Below, one piece after another: positions 53,221 through 62,288 of a stretch of DNA of 64,000 bases. Each line of letters starts with the position of its first letter. Within the stretch, counting starts at the first letter, position 1. Position numbers and translations under genes: made by a program. The DNA comes from Saccharothrix sp. (GTDB taxonomy: Bacteria > Actinomycetota > Actinomycetes > Mycobacteriales > Pseudonocardiaceae). The stretch covers positions 28,030-92,029 of the forward strand of contig NZ_JAPSLK010000034.1 of the NCBI RefSeq assembly GCF_031180885.1, given 5' to 3'. Under the pieces are notes generated by a model. The model did no database searches. It saw nothing but the letters and a program-made list of their open reading frames with translations, and was not told the DNA's origin.

Positions 53221-53853
53221 ATGACGACTTACGTGCTGATCGCCGGCGCCTGCCACGGTGGCTGGTACTACGACCCGATCGCGGACCGGTTGCGCGCACA
53301 GGGGCATGAGGTGCACGCGCCGACGTTGAGCGGCGACGGGAACTTGAAGGAACATGTCGAGCAGGTGCTGGGTGTGCTGGAGGGCTTGGACGACGTCGTG
53401 CTGGCCGGTCACAGCTACGGCGGCATGGTGATCACCGGCGCGGCGGACCGCGTGCCGGAGAAGATCAAGTCCCTGGTGTACGTGGACGCGTTGGTGCCGC
53501 GCGACGGCCAGTCCGCGTGGGACCTCGTGCACGGCTTCTGGCGGGACTGGTACGTCGACGGCGCGGCGGCCGACGGTCGCGGGGTGGCCCCGATGCCGTT
53601 CTTCGACGAGCGGGCCTTCGCCCATCCGATCGCGTCCCTGCTCCAGCGTTCCCGGTTGACCGGTGCCGTCGACAAGATCGCGGATCGCTGGTACCTGTAC
53701 TGCGAGCAGACCCAGGAAAGCCCCTTCACCCAGTTCCGGGACGCGTTCCGGGACGACCCGAGCTGGCAGGTGCGGTCGCTGGACGTCGGCCACGACTTCC
53801 TCGACGGCGGCGCGGAGGAGTTCCTGGACGTGCTGGCGAAGGCGGGGGAGTAG
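53221..53853 (+). CDS. Alpha/beta hydrolase (methylesterase/PIR7-like)
   Basis: 210 residues. Nucleophile elbow GHSYGGM (about residue 63), oxyanion-type start YVLIAGACHGGWYY and final His in DVGHDFL. This matches the plant MES-like and actinobacterial esterase group in Pfam Abhydrolase_6. Divergent from a WYL regulator with a shared palindrome. Substrate unknown. Confidence 0.86.
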   Translation: MTTYVLIAGACHGGWYYDPIADRLRAQGHEVHAPTLSGDGNLKEHVEQVLGVLEGLDDVVLAGHSYGGMVITGAADRVPEKIKSLVYVDALVPRDGQSAWDLVHGFWRDWYVDGAAADGRGVAPMPFFDERAFAHPIASLLQRSRLTGAVDKIADRWYLYCEQTQESPFTQFRDAFRDDPSWQVRSLDVGHDFLDGGAEEFLDVLAKAGE

Positions 53854-53976
53854 GCCATGCCCGGGTCCGCGACCGCGTGACCGCGCTTGTGCCGGGTGCG
53901 ATGACGCTCGCCGGGTCCGTGGATGTGGTCGGCCGGGCTCGTGGCCGGCGCATCCAAGAGCACCTCGCGCAAAAGT

Positions 53977-54016
53977 GAAGGGGCCGCCGACCGGGCGCTT
54001 GGTCGACGGCCCCTCA
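53977..54016. terminator. Bidirectional terminator
   Basis: GGGGCCGCCGACC (53980-53992) pairs with GGTCGACGGCCCC (54001-54013) with one mismatch, between the convergent hydrolase and GH9 genes. Confidence 0.8.
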
Positions 54017-54024
54017 CCGAACGG

Positions 54025-56910
54025 TCAGCCCCTGCTACAGCGCTGGCCGTTGACCGTGAAATCGGTCGGTTCCGTGTGCGGCGGGGTCGAGGAGGCGTTG
54101 AAGCCGATCTGGACCGTGCCACCCGGCGGGACGTTGGCGTTCCACGCCACGTTGGTCGCGGTGACCATCTGGCCCGACTGCGTCCAGTTCGCCGACCAGC
54201 CCTGCGTGATCTTCTGGTTGCCTGGCCACGTGAACTTCAGCGTCCACGTCGGCCACGTGCTGCTGCTCGTGTTCTGGATGGTGATGTACGCGGACAGACC
54301 CGTGTTCCACGTCGACTGCCGGTACGTCACCTTGCAGTACGTGGCACCGTCCGGCTTCGTGGTGAACGAGCCGAACGGCGACATGCCCGACCGCAGACCG
54401 GCGTTGTTGCGCGCCACCACCGCGAACCGGTACGCCGTGTCCGGACGCAGGCCGGTCGCCGTGTACGACGTGCCGGTGACGGTGGCGACCACGCGCAGCG
54501 CGTCACCCTCGACCGCGATCACGTCGTAGTCCTTGACGCCGCTCTCCGGGTCGGTCGACGCCGTCCACGTCAGCTTCGCCCCGGTGGCCGTGATGTCCGA
54601 CGCCACGGGGGCGCCGGGCACGGTCGGCGGGGTGGTGTCGGCGGGCGCGCCGCCGGCCTTCTCCGCCGCCCAGTTGGCGATCCACGCGAACGCCGAGTTC
54701 CAGTTGACCGTGACCTCGTTGAGCGAGTACGCCTCGATGTGGTCCACGAAGCACTTCTGCGGCTTGCACCCGGGCAGCAGCCGCGCCGCGATCGGGTCCT
54801 GCAGACCGCTGTTCGGACCACCCGACAGCACGCCGGGCGGCGCGGTCGGCAGGGTGGCGTCCAACTGGTTGGCCCAGTGCCGGTGGTGGACGTTCTTCAC
54901 CGGCTGGGTGCCGTAGCCGGTCACGTACGAGTAGCTGACCGGGTTGCGGCCCAACAGGTAGTGCAGGACCTCGAACACGCCCTCGCGGTACTTCGCCGCG
55001 CCCGTGAAGTCGTGCGCCAGCGCCAGCACCGACGCGTTGTTGGCGATCAGGCCGTTGGAACCCCACTCGTAGGTGCCGTTCTCCGTCTGGTAGGGCGCCG
55101 GGTAGGCCCGGGTCGTCAGCTGCGACAGCAGGCCGTCGGCCGTGGTGGTGAACGCCTGCCGGATGGCCGCCACGTCCGCCGCCGGCAGGCCGTTGGGCAC
55201 GATCGCCAGCGTGATGTCACCCAGCGGACCCGTGGAACCCCAGTCGAAACCGCGCTGGTTCAACGACTGTCCCTTGTAGAGGGTCGAGCCGGTGACGTCG
55301 GCGCGGTAGGACGCCTCGCCGGTGGTCGCGAACATCTCGGCCGCGGCCCAGTAGAACTCGTCGGCCAGCTTGTCGTCGCTGTAGGAACCACCGCCGGTGC
55401 CGTCGTTCGGGTCGGCGATCTTGTTCGGGTTGGCCTTCGCCGCCGCGTACGCCTTCACCGCCGCCGCCTGCGCCTTGGCCGAGAACGCCGGGTCGATCGT
55501 CTTCCAGATGCGGGCCGCCTGCGCCGCCACCGCGGCCAGGTTCAGCGTCGCCGCGGTGCTGGTCGCCGACAGTCGCCGCGGCTGCGGGTCCTGGTGCGGC
55601 AGCAGCGGCAGGCCGGTCCACTCGGCGTCGTGGATCTTGTGGTGCGCCATGCCGTCGGGCGCCTGCATCTTCAGCAGGAACTCGACCTCCCAGCGGGCCT
55701 CGTCCAGGATGTCCGGGACGCCGTTGGCCTTCTCGGGGATGTTCAGCTTGCCGTCGCCCAGCGCGGACGCGTCGCCCAGGCGCAGCGCGCGCTCGTAGGT
55801 GTTGAGCACCTGCCACGCCGAGATGCCGCCGTTGACCACGTACTTGCCGTGGTCGCCCGCGTCGTACCAGCCGCCGCGCACGTCGAGCGTGTAGCCGCAG
55901 GGCACGTCGGCCTTGCAGGGCACGTTGTTGTCACCCTGGTTGGGCGCGACGTTGAGGTGGCCGGCGGGGCGCGCGTAGGTGTCGCCGACGTACTGCGCCT
56001 GGATCTCGATGCCGCTGCGCTGGTGGTAGAAGAACGCCAGCGCGTCGTAGCGCAGCTGCTTGAACCGGTCGGCGGAGATGTCGAACGGGAAGCTGGTGTC
56101 CGTGCCGACGGACAGGGTGTAGCCGGCGCCGGTGGTGTCGTAGGACGAGAAGTCGATGATGTGCGTCGAGTCGCCGGAGGCCGAGTCGAGGCCCTTGGGC
56201 GTGGTCTGGCCGGTCGCCACGGTCGCGCCGGCCGCGTTCTTCAGCGTCCACGTCTGCGGGGTGGTCGCGGTCGAGGTGAGGGTGGCGCGCTTGGGCAGGC
56301 CGGGCACGTACGCGACCTGGTCGGCGTTGATCTTCCTCGGGGCCGGGCCGACGTCGCCGCCCGGCGGTTTCACGCCGCCGACCAGCGAGATGTTGTCGAA
56401 GCAGATCGTGTTGTTGGCCGCGTTCCCGCCGAGCTGGAAGGAGAACTGGCCGTTGCCGAGTTCGGGGAAGTCCAGCTCGGGCGTGAAGGTGAAGCTGTAG
56501 GTCTGCTTGGTCGTCGTCAGCGCGACCGTGTGGCGGGCGATGGTGCGGTAGGGCGCGACGGACTCGCCCGCGTTGGCGTTGATGGACTGCGGCGCGGTGG
56601 CGTAGGCGTCGAACGACATCCGGTAGGACTGCCCGGCCTCGAACGGCACGCCGTTCTGGCCGATCAGGGCGTCCCAGGGGTTCGCGGTGCCGCCGGTGAC
56701 CGCGGCGCACAGCTCGCCGCCGACCACGCGGTTGGTCACGCCGGCGCTGGCCCACCACGGGTCCGCGGTGCCGCCGGAGAACGTGCCGTTGACGAGCCGC
56801 TCGTAGTCGGCCGCGTGCGCGGTGCCGGAGGTCAACGCGCCGGTCAGGGCGGCGACGGCGAGGGTCGCGGTGGCCTGGCGGCGCCACCGGGGAGGGGGAA
56901 GCGATCTCAT
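54025..56910 (-). CDS. Secreted GH9 endoglucanase (CBM4-Ig-GH9-FN3-CBM2)
   Basis: 961 residues. Signal peptide 1-33 (cut after TAHA), CBM4_9 (about 34-180), CelD_N Ig-like domain (about 190-275), GH9 catalytic domain (about 285-745) with the catalytic Asp pair in DAGDHGKY (350-357) and acid Glu in SLNEVTVNWN, fibronectin III (about 765-852) and a C-terminal CBM2 (about 857-961) with its end cysteines. This is the layout of Thermobifida Cel9B. It cuts cellulose outside the cell. Two CebR-type boxes upstream indicate induction by cellobiose. Confidence 0.94.
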   Translation of the reverse strand: MRSLPPPRWRRQATATLAVAALTGALTSGTAHAADYERLVNGTFSGGTADPWWASAGVTNRVVGGELCAAVTGGTANPWDALIGQNGVPFEAGQSYRMSFDAYATAPQSINANAGESVAPYRTIARHTVALTTTKQTYSFTFTPELDFPELGNGQFSFQLGGNAANNTICFDNISLVGGVKPPGGDVGPAPRKINADQVAYVPGLPKRATLTSTATTPQTWTLKNAAGATVATGQTTPKGLDSASGDSTHIIDFSSYDTTGAGYTLSVGTDTSFPFDISADRFKQLRYDALAFFYHQRSGIEIQAQYVGDTYARPAGHLNVAPNQGDNNVPCKADVPCGYTLDVRGGWYDAGDHGKYVVNGGISAWQVLNTYERALRLGDASALGDGKLNIPEKANGVPDILDEARWEVEFLLKMQAPDGMAHHKIHDAEWTGLPLLPHQDPQPRRLSATSTAATLNLAAVAAQAARIWKTIDPAFSAKAQAAAVKAYAAAKANPNKIADPNDGTGGGSYSDDKLADEFYWAAAEMFATTGEASYRADVTGSTLYKGQSLNQRGFDWGSTGPLGDITLAIVPNGLPAADVAAIRQAFTTTADGLLSQLTTRAYPAPYQTENGTYEWGSNGLIANNASVLALAHDFTGAAKYREGVFEVLHYLLGRNPVSYSYVTGYGTQPVKNVHHRHWANQLDATLPTAPPGVLSGGPNSGLQDPIAARLLPGCKPQKCFVDHIEAYSLNEVTVNWNSAFAWIANWAAEKAGGAPADTTPPTVPGAPVASDITATGAKLTWTASTDPESGVKDYDVIAVEGDALRVVATVTGTSYTATGLRPDTAYRFAVVARNNAGLRSGMSPFGSFTTKPDGATYCKVTYRQSTWNTGLSAYITIQNTSSSTWPTWTLKFTWPGNQKITQGWSANWTQSGQMVTATNVAWNANVPPGGTVQIGFNASSTPPHTEPTDFTVNGQRCSRG

Positions 56911-56952
56911 GGACAGGGTTCCTCCGTCTGCTCTGACGGTTGACGACGCTTC

Positions 56953-56979
56953 TGGGAACGCTCCCTGGGAGCGCTCCCA
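56953..56979. promoter_or_regulatory. Two adjacent CebR-type operators
   Basis: TGGGAGCGCTCCCA (56966-56979) is the exact 14-bp CebR box known in Streptomyces. TGGGAACGCTCCCT (56953-56966) is a near copy that shares one base with it. They lie 43 bp or more before the GH9 start. Confidence 0.9.
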
Positions 56980-57087
56980 GAGACTCTAGGGTGACCCGGC
57001 GCACATCCACAAGGGCGAAAGTTGACCTCCAGTTAGCTGGAGGTCGCAGGCTGGTCCCACGAGTCGGGACGGCCCATGGGGGACGCG

Positions 57088-58029
57088 GTGCGCGCGGTGT
57101 GGATGAACGGGTTCGGGGGACCGGAGGTGCTGGTCGCGGGGGACGCGCCGGATCCGGTGGCGGGTCCGGGGCAGGCGTTGGTGGAGGTCGCGTACGCGAA
57201 CACCACCTTCGTGGAGACGCAGTACCGGCGCACCGGGCAGGGGCCGTTCCGACTCCGACCACCCGCGATCCTCGGCAACGGGGTGGGCGGCGTGGTGACC
57301 CGGGTGGGCGAGGGCGTGGACCCCGGCCTGGTGGGGCAGCGGGTGATCACCTCGACCGGCGGGCAGGGCGGGTACGCCGAGCGGGTCGCGGTGGACGCGG
57401 CGGGCGTGGCGGTCGTGCCGGACGGCGTGCCGCTGGACACGGCGGTCGCCCTGCTGGCCGACGGCCGCACCGCCCTGCTCAACCTGCGCACCGTCGGCGA
57501 CGTCGCCGGTCGGCGGGTCCTGGTGCTCGCGGCGGCGGGCGGGGTCGGCACGCTGCTGGTCCAGCTCGCCAAAGCCGCCGGCGCGACCGTGGTGGGCGCG
57601 GCGGGCGGCGCGGAGAAGGGCGAGGTCGTGCGCGGCCTGGGCGCGGACGAGGTGGTCGACTACACCGAGCCCGACTGGACCACCGACCCGGTGGACGTCG
57701 TGTTCGACGGCGTCGGCGGACCGACCGCGCGGGCCGCGTTCGAGCTGCTGCGGCCCGGCGGCCGGATGCTGAGCTTCGGCCTGGCCAGCGGCGAGTGGGC
57801 GGGCATCGACCCGGACCGCGCCGCCGAACGCGGCGTCACGCTCGTCTCGGGAAGCAGGCCCGCGCCGGAGGAACTGGCCGACCTGGTCGCCACCGTCCTG
57901 CGCCACGCCGCCGACGGGTCCGTGCGGCCGGTGATCGGGCAGCGGTTCCCGCTGGACCGGGCCGCCGACGCGCACGCCGCCATCGAATCCCGCGCCACGG
58001 TCGGCAAGACCCTGCTGGAGGTGCGGTGA
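57088..58029 (+). CDS. Quinone-oxidoreductase-like MDR protein
   Basis: 313 residues. GroES-like N-terminus RAVWMNGFGGPEVLV and NADPH loop LAAAGGVGTLLVQLAKAAGATVVG (about 150). No structural zinc ligands. GTG 57088 has GGGGGA 4 bases upstream; ATG 57076 is the alternative. It overlaps the truncated LLM remnant downstream. A second, distant paralogue is at 2373-3341. Confidence 0.83.
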   Translation: MRAVWMNGFGGPEVLVAGDAPDPVAGPGQALVEVAYANTTFVETQYRRTGQGPFRLRPPAILGNGVGGVVTRVGEGVDPGLVGQRVITSTGGQGGYAERVAVDAAGVAVVPDGVPLDTAVALLADGRTALLNLRTVGDVAGRRVLVLAAAGGVGTLLVQLAKAAGATVVGAAGGAEKGEVVRGLGADEVVDYTEPDWTTDPVDVVFDGVGGPTARAAFELLRPGGRMLSFGLASGEWAGIDPDRAAERGVTLVSGSRPAPEELADLVATVLRHAADGSVRPVIGQRFPLDRAADAHAAIESRATVGKTLLEVR

Positions 58030-58271
58030 TGGACGTCGGCACGACCCTCCCCGGCATCGGCCACGGCCTGGTCGCCTTCGCCCAGCACGCCGAGGGCCTG
58101 GGCCTGGAGTCGCTGTGGCACGGCGACCACCTCACCGGCACGCCCGAGCAGGCGGCGGAGCGGTTCGCGGCGTTCGCGGAGGCGGGCGTGGACCGGGTCG
58201 TCGCCATGCCGTTCACCGACGACCGCTTTCGCCAGACAGGGCTGATCGCGGAGGCTACGGTCTTGGTGTGA
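58029..58271 (+). pseudogene. Internally deleted luciferase-like (LLM) flavin oxidoreductase
   Basis: 80 codons. The first 35 (MDVGTTLPGIGHGLVAFAQHAEGLGLESLWHGDHL) match the start of an LLM-class enzyme and the last 45 (GTPEQAAERFAAFAEAGVDRVVAMPFTDDRF) match its end; the roughly 200 residues between are missing, in frame. Overlaps both neighbours by 1-4 bp, so it may still be translated for coupling. A working enzyme is not possible. Confidence 0.72.
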
Positions 58272-59140
58272 CCGAAAAGGTGTTACGCGCCAACGGCGTC
58301 GACCTCTGCGTGGAGACCTTCGGGGTGCCCGGCGACCCGGCCGTCCTGCTGATCATGGGTGTCACCGGGTCGATGGACCGGTGGGAGGTCGACTTCTGCC
58401 GCTCCCTCGCCGACGCCGGCCGGTTCGTCATCCGCTACGACCACCGCGACACCGGGCGCTCGACGTCCTACCCGCCGGGCGAGCCCGGCTACGCGTTCCC
58501 CGACATGGTCGACGACGCCGCCGGGGTGCTCGACGCCCTGGGCGTTGAACGGGCGCACGTCGTGGGGCTGTCGATGGGCGGCATGATCGCCCAGTTGCTG
58601 ACGCTCGACCACCCCGACCGCGTGGCCACGCTGACGCTGATCGCCACCAGCCCCGGCGGCCCCGGCGATCCCGACCTGCCGCCGATGGCGCCGTCCCTGC
58701 TGGAGCACTTCGCCGCCGGCGGCACCACGCCGCCCGACTGGTCCGACCGCGACTCGGTGATCGACCACCTCGTCGCCGCGCAACGGCCGTACCGGGGTTC
58801 GCGGCCGGTGGACGAGGAGGTCGAGCGGGCGTTGGCGGGCCGGATCTTCGACCGGTCGACCAGCATCGCCTCCACCGCCAACCACCTCCAGGTGGTCGGT
58901 GGCGAGCCGTGGCGGGAGCGGTTGGCGGAGATCGCGGTGCCCACGCTCGTCATGCACGGCGACGTCGACCCGTTGTTCCCGTTGGGCCACGCGGAAGCGC
59001 TCGCCGCCGAGATCCCGACCGCGCGACCGCTGGTCGTCCTGCCCGACACGGGCCACGAGTTCCCGCGCGGGGTCTGGGACCTCGTCCTCACCCGTCTGGT
59101 CGAGCACACGGAGCGTGGATCCGCGACTGCGCAGGGCTGA
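58268..59140 (+). CDS. Alpha/beta hydrolase
   Basis: 290 residues. Oxyanion region LLIMGVTGSMDRW, RYDHRDTGRST, nucleophile GLSMGGM (about residue 100), Asp in HGDVDPLFP and His in DTGHEFPRG complete the triad. Similar to 3-oxoadipate enol-lactonase and aclacinomycin methylesterase relatives. GTG 58268 overlaps the LLM remnant by 4 bp, so it is the third gene of the MDR unit. Confidence 0.86.
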   Translation: MTEKVLRANGVDLCVETFGVPGDPAVLLIMGVTGSMDRWEVDFCRSLADAGRFVIRYDHRDTGRSTSYPPGEPGYAFPDMVDDAAGVLDALGVERAHVVGLSMGGMIAQLLTLDHPDRVATLTLIATSPGGPGDPDLPPMAPSLLEHFAAGGTTPPDWSDRDSVIDHLVAAQRPYRGSRPVDEEVERALAGRIFDRSTSIASTANHLQVVGGEPWRERLAEIAVPTLVMHGDVDPLFPLGHAEALAAEIPTARPLVVLPDTGHEFPRGVWDLVLTRLVEHTERGSATAQG

Positions 59141-59193
59141 TTCACCCGGACGGCCCGATCAGGGCGCGCTCCCGCCGGACGACTGTAGAAGGG

Positions 59194-59964
59194 GTGTACC
59201 GAACTGCCATCGCCCTCGTCGTCCTGGGCGCGCTGATCACGTTCACCGCCTTGGCCTTGGTCCTGTCGCCTGGCGCACCTGCCGTGGACGTGCGCGAGGT
59301 GGCCGTGGGCGCGGTCGACAGCGCGCGGCGCGCCACCGACCCGGTCGGCATCGCCGACGAGGTCGCGGCCGTGCTGCCGGCCGGCGCCCGCGCGGTCGTG
59401 GTGCGGCCGGCCCGGAACAACGAACCGCCGTCCCGGACGGCGACGCCCCGCGTGGCCGTGCTGGTCGGCGAGGTCGACCAGGCGGCGGTGGGGCTGCTGG
59501 TCGCGGGCGGCGGCATGGTGGGCGCGCACGCCACGCCCGACGGGTGGTGGGCGTCGGTGGCCGTGCCCGCGACCGTGCCGCCGCCGACCGCGCCCGCGCT
59601 GGCCCTGCTCGTCGGCGCGGTCCTGCTGGGCGCGGCGGCGACCGGGGTCAACCGGGGACACGCGGCCCCGCCGTCGTCGCGCCAGAAGGACGTCCTGGTG
59701 CGCGGCCTGACCGACCTCATGCCGAAACTGCCGGAGGGCCTGGGTTGGCAGGCGGAGAACCTGCTCGCGGCGGCCGGGGTGCGGTTGGTGGTCCCTGACG
59801 GCCGTCCGGTCGACCCGCACCGGCACCACGTGGTCGGCACCGAACCGACCGACGACGAAGACGCCGTGGACACCGTCGCGCGCACCGTGCGGCCGGGTTA
59901 CGCGGACGGCGAGCGGATCGTCGTGTGCCCGTCGGTCGTCGCGTACGTGCGAGAACAGGGGTAG
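59194..59964 (+). CDS. Membrane protein with GrpE-like C-terminal domain
   Basis: 256 residues. Two hydrophobic segments (TAIALVVLGALITFTALALVLSP, about 4-26, and APALALLVGAVLLGAAATGV, about 130-150) and a C-terminal domain (about 165-256) ending VDPHRHHVVG...ARTVRPGYADGERIVVCPSVVAYVRE, which follows the pattern of the GrpE beta-wing (RPGY...V..P..V.V). The long dimer helix of true GrpE is missing. GTG 59194. A chaperone role at the membrane is a guess; no dnaK is near. Confidence 0.6.
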   Translation: MYRTAIALVVLGALITFTALALVLSPGAPAVDVREVAVGAVDSARRATDPVGIADEVAAVLPAGARAVVVRPARNNEPPSRTATPRVAVLVGEVDQAAVGLLVAGGGMVGAHATPDGWWASVAVPATVPPPTAPALALLVGAVLLGAAATGVNRGHAAPPSSRQKDVLVRGLTDLMPKLPEGLGWQAENLLAAAGVRLVVPDGRPVDPHRHHVVGTEPTDDEDAVDTVARTVRPGYADGERIVVCPSVVAYVREQG

Positions 59965-59974
59965 TTCACCCTTG

Positions 59975-59990
59975 ACTGGTGTAGACCAAT
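59975..59990 (+). promoter_or_regulatory. DasR-type dre site of the chitinase gene
   Basis: ACTGGTGTAGACCAAT differs by one base from the symmetric core TGGTCTAGACCA of DasR sites. It overlaps a TTGACT -35 (59972-59977), 56 bp before the start codon. Confidence 0.75.
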
Positions 59991-60045
59991 CCGGTTGAGT
60001 GGCCCCCGTCACGTCCGAGGGCGCTCGAACGGAAGAAGAGATCAC

Positions 60046-61125
60046 GTGTCGAGAATCCGTGCGGTGGCGGCGATCGCCACCATCGTGGTCGGCGCGGCCC
60101 TGACCGTCGCGGTCGCCACGACCTCCGCATCCGCCGCCGCGTGTGCCACGCCGTGGAGCGCGTCCGCCGTCTACACCGGCGGCATGACGGCCTCGCACAA
60201 CGGGCACAACTGGTCCGCGAAGTGGTGGACCCAGAACGAAACCCCCGGCTCCGCGCAGGTCTGGGCGGACCAGGGGGTCTGCGGCGGCGGCACCACGCCC
60301 CCGCCGTCGTCCTGCAACCACCCCGCATGGGTGCGGGGCCAGTTCTACGCCGCCGGCAGCGTCGTGAAGTACACCGACGGCAAGTACTACATCGCCGAGC
60401 ACGACAACCCGGGCTACGACCCGACGATCAGCACCTGGTACTGGGACCCGTACACCTGCGGCACCAGTCCGACGACGACCACGACGTCCAACCCGCCCAG
60501 CACCGGCGGTTTCGTGGTGTCCGAGGCGCAGTTCCAGCAGATGTTCCCGAACCGGAACGCCTTCTACACCTACAGCGGCCTCAAGGCGGCGCTGAGCGCG
60601 TACCCCGGTTTCGCGAACACCGGCAGCGACACGGTGAAGAAGCAGGAGGCCGCGGCGTTCCTGGCCAACGTCAACCACGAGACCGGTGGGCTGGTGCACA
60701 TCGTGGAGCAGAACCAGGCCAACTACCCGCACTACTGCGACGCGAGCCAGCCCTACGGCTGCCCCGCCGGGCAGGCGGCGTACTACGGCCGGGGTCCGAT
60801 CCAGTTGTCGTGGAACTTCAACTACAAGGCCGCCGGTGACGCCCTGGGCCTGCCGCTGCTGACCAACCCGTGGCTGGTGCAGAACGACGCGTCCGTGGCG
60901 TGGCGCACCGGCCTCTGGTACTGGAACACGCAGAACGGTCCGGGCACGATGACCCCGCACAACGCGATGGTCGGCGGCCACGGCTTCGGCCAGACGATCC
61001 GCAGCATCAACGGCGCACTGGAATGCGACGGCCGCAACCCGGCGCAGGTCCAGAGCCGGGTGGACGCCTACCAGCGCTTCACCAGCATCCTCGGCGTCTC
61101 TCCGGGTGCCAACCTGTACTGCTGA
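60046..61125 (+). CDS. Secreted GH19 chitinase with two CBM5/12 modules
   Basis: 359 residues. Signal peptide 1-31 (cut after SASAA), first chitin-binding CBM5/12 (about 32-79, WSASAVYTGGMTASHNGHNWSAKWWTQ), second (about 91-138, AWVRGQFYAAGSVVKYTDGKYYIAEH), a Thr/Pro linker and the GH19 domain (about 156-359). Catalytic Glu212 and Glu221 sit in NVNHETGGLVHIVEQ nine residues apart, as in Streptomyces ChiC; YYGRGPIQLSWN is standard. GTG 60046 after GAAGAAGAG. Two CBMs instead of one is the notable feature. Confidence 0.94.
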   Translation: MSRIRAVAAIATIVVGAALTVAVATTSASAAACATPWSASAVYTGGMTASHNGHNWSAKWWTQNETPGSAQVWADQGVCGGGTTPPPSSCNHPAWVRGQFYAAGSVVKYTDGKYYIAEHDNPGYDPTISTWYWDPYTCGTSPTTTTTSNPPSTGGFVVSEAQFQQMFPNRNAFYTYSGLKAALSAYPGFANTGSDTVKKQEAAAFLANVNHETGGLVHIVEQNQANYPHYCDASQPYGCPAGQAAYYGRGPIQLSWNFNYKAAGDALGLPLLTNPWLVQNDASVAWRTGLWYWNTQNGPGTMTPHNAMVGGHGFGQTIRSINGALECDGRNPAQVQSRVDAYQRFTSILGVSPGANLYC

Positions 61126-61137
61126 TCTGCTTGACGG

Positions 61138-61172
61138 AACGGGACCCGCTTTCATGGCGGGTCCCGTTCTTT
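61138..61172 (+). terminator. Terminator of the chitinase gene
   Basis: AACGGGACCCGC (61138-61149) and GCGGGTCCCGTT (61157-61168), a perfect 12-bp stem followed by CTTTT. Confidence 0.9.
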
Positions 61173-61192
61173 TGTTGGCCTATGAGGTGTTG

Positions 61193-62209
61193 TCAGCCCA
61201 CGACACGGCGGATGGTGCTGACCGGCCCGATGGAGTCGATGTCCGCGATGCGCACCGGCACGCCCTCGGTCGACGCGTGCACCGCCCGGGTTCCGTCCAC
61301 CGCCATCGCGACGTGCGACTGCTCGGCGTAGTAGATGATCAGGTCACCGGCCTGCACCTGCGCCCGCGACACCGCCCGCCCGACCGTCGCCTGCGTGTAG
61401 GTCGTGCGCGGGATCGACACGCCGGCCGCGCGGTAGGCGGCCTGGGTGAGGCTGGAGCAGTCCCACGAATCCGGGCCGTTGGAGCCGAACACGTACGGCT
61501 TTCCCCTTTGTGCCAAGGCGAACTCCAACGCGGCCCCGGCGGCGCCGGCCGGTACGGCGACGGCGGAGGTGTCGCCGGGTGCGGCGAGCGCGGCTTTGAC
61601 GGGTGCCGACAGGGATTCGTAGTGCGCCCGTGCGTCGGCGACCTGTTCGTCCATCGCCTGCTTGCGCGCGGCAAGGTCGTCGACCAGTCGCGCGGCTTCG
61701 TCGGCCGCCACCGACGCTCTCTGCTCTGCGTCGGCAGCCGCGTTCTTGGACCGTTCAGCGGAATCCACGGCGGCGGAGAGGCGGCCCAGCGCCTCGCCGC
61801 TGTCCGCCGCGAGCACGCCCAACGCGCTCATCCGGTTCAGGAAGTCCTGCTGTGAATCGGCGACGAGCAGCGCGGACAGCGTCGTCAACCGCGCGCCTTC
61901 GAACGATGCCTCGGTGAGCAGATCTACTTGGCCGCGAAAGCGTTCCTGCTCCGCGAGGGCTTCCGCGCCGGTCTGGGCCGCCGCGGCGAGGTCCGCTCGT
62001 GCCCGGTCCACCTCGGCTTGCCGTGCGCCGAGGTCTTCCCGGGCCTTGAGGTGGTCCTGGTGGAGGCGTTCGGCGTCGCGGGACAACTCCTCGTACTTCT
62101 CCAGCGCTTCGGAGGCCGTGGGCTGGGCGTGGGCGGGAGCGGCAACTGTGAACGCCGCGACCACCGCCGCCGCCAGCGTTGTCGCACGTTGAACGGGATG
62201 AGGGCGCAC
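61193..62209 (-). CDS. NlpC/P60 (C40) cell-wall peptidase
   Basis: 338 residues. Signal peptide 1-28 (cut after APAHA), a long coiled coil (about 33-200) and the NlpC/P60 domain (about 220-338) with catalytic Cys in DSWDCSSLTQAAYRA and His in AEQSHVAMAVD. It cuts peptidoglycan stem peptides, like RipA of mycobacteria, and the coiled coil would hold the enzyme inactive or in a complex. GTG 62209; divergent from the LPMO gene with a dre site between. Confidence 0.9.
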   Translation of the reverse strand: MRPHPVQRATTLAAAVVAAFTVAAPAHAQPTASEALEKYEELSRDAERLHQDHLKAREDLGARQAEVDRARADLAAAAQTGAEALAEQERFRGQVDLLTEASFEGARLTTLSALLVADSQQDFLNRMSALGVLAADSGEALGRLSAAVDSAERSKNAAADAEQRASVAADEAARLVDDLAARKQAMDEQVADARAHYESLSAPVKAALAAPGDTSAVAVPAGAAGAALEFALAQRGKPYVFGSNGPDSWDCSSLTQAAYRAAGVSIPRTTYTQATVGRAVSRAQVQAGDLIIYYAEQSHVAMAVDGTRAVHASTEGVPVRIADIDSIGPVSTIRRVVG

Positions 62210-62272
62210 ACCGGGACCTACGGGCGGCTGGACCAGTCGGTTCAGATCCTTGACCCGGATGACGTTCCCGAT

Positions 62273-62288
62273 TATGGTCTAGACCACC
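62273..62288 (+). promoter_or_regulatory. DasR-type dre site of the LPMO gene
   Basis: TATGGTCTAGACCACC contains the perfect 12-bp palindrome TGGTCTAGACCA (62275-62286). It covers a TATGGT -10 (62273-62278) placed 17 bases after TTGACC (62250-62255). The C40 gene starts 64 bp away on the other strand. Confidence 0.85.
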
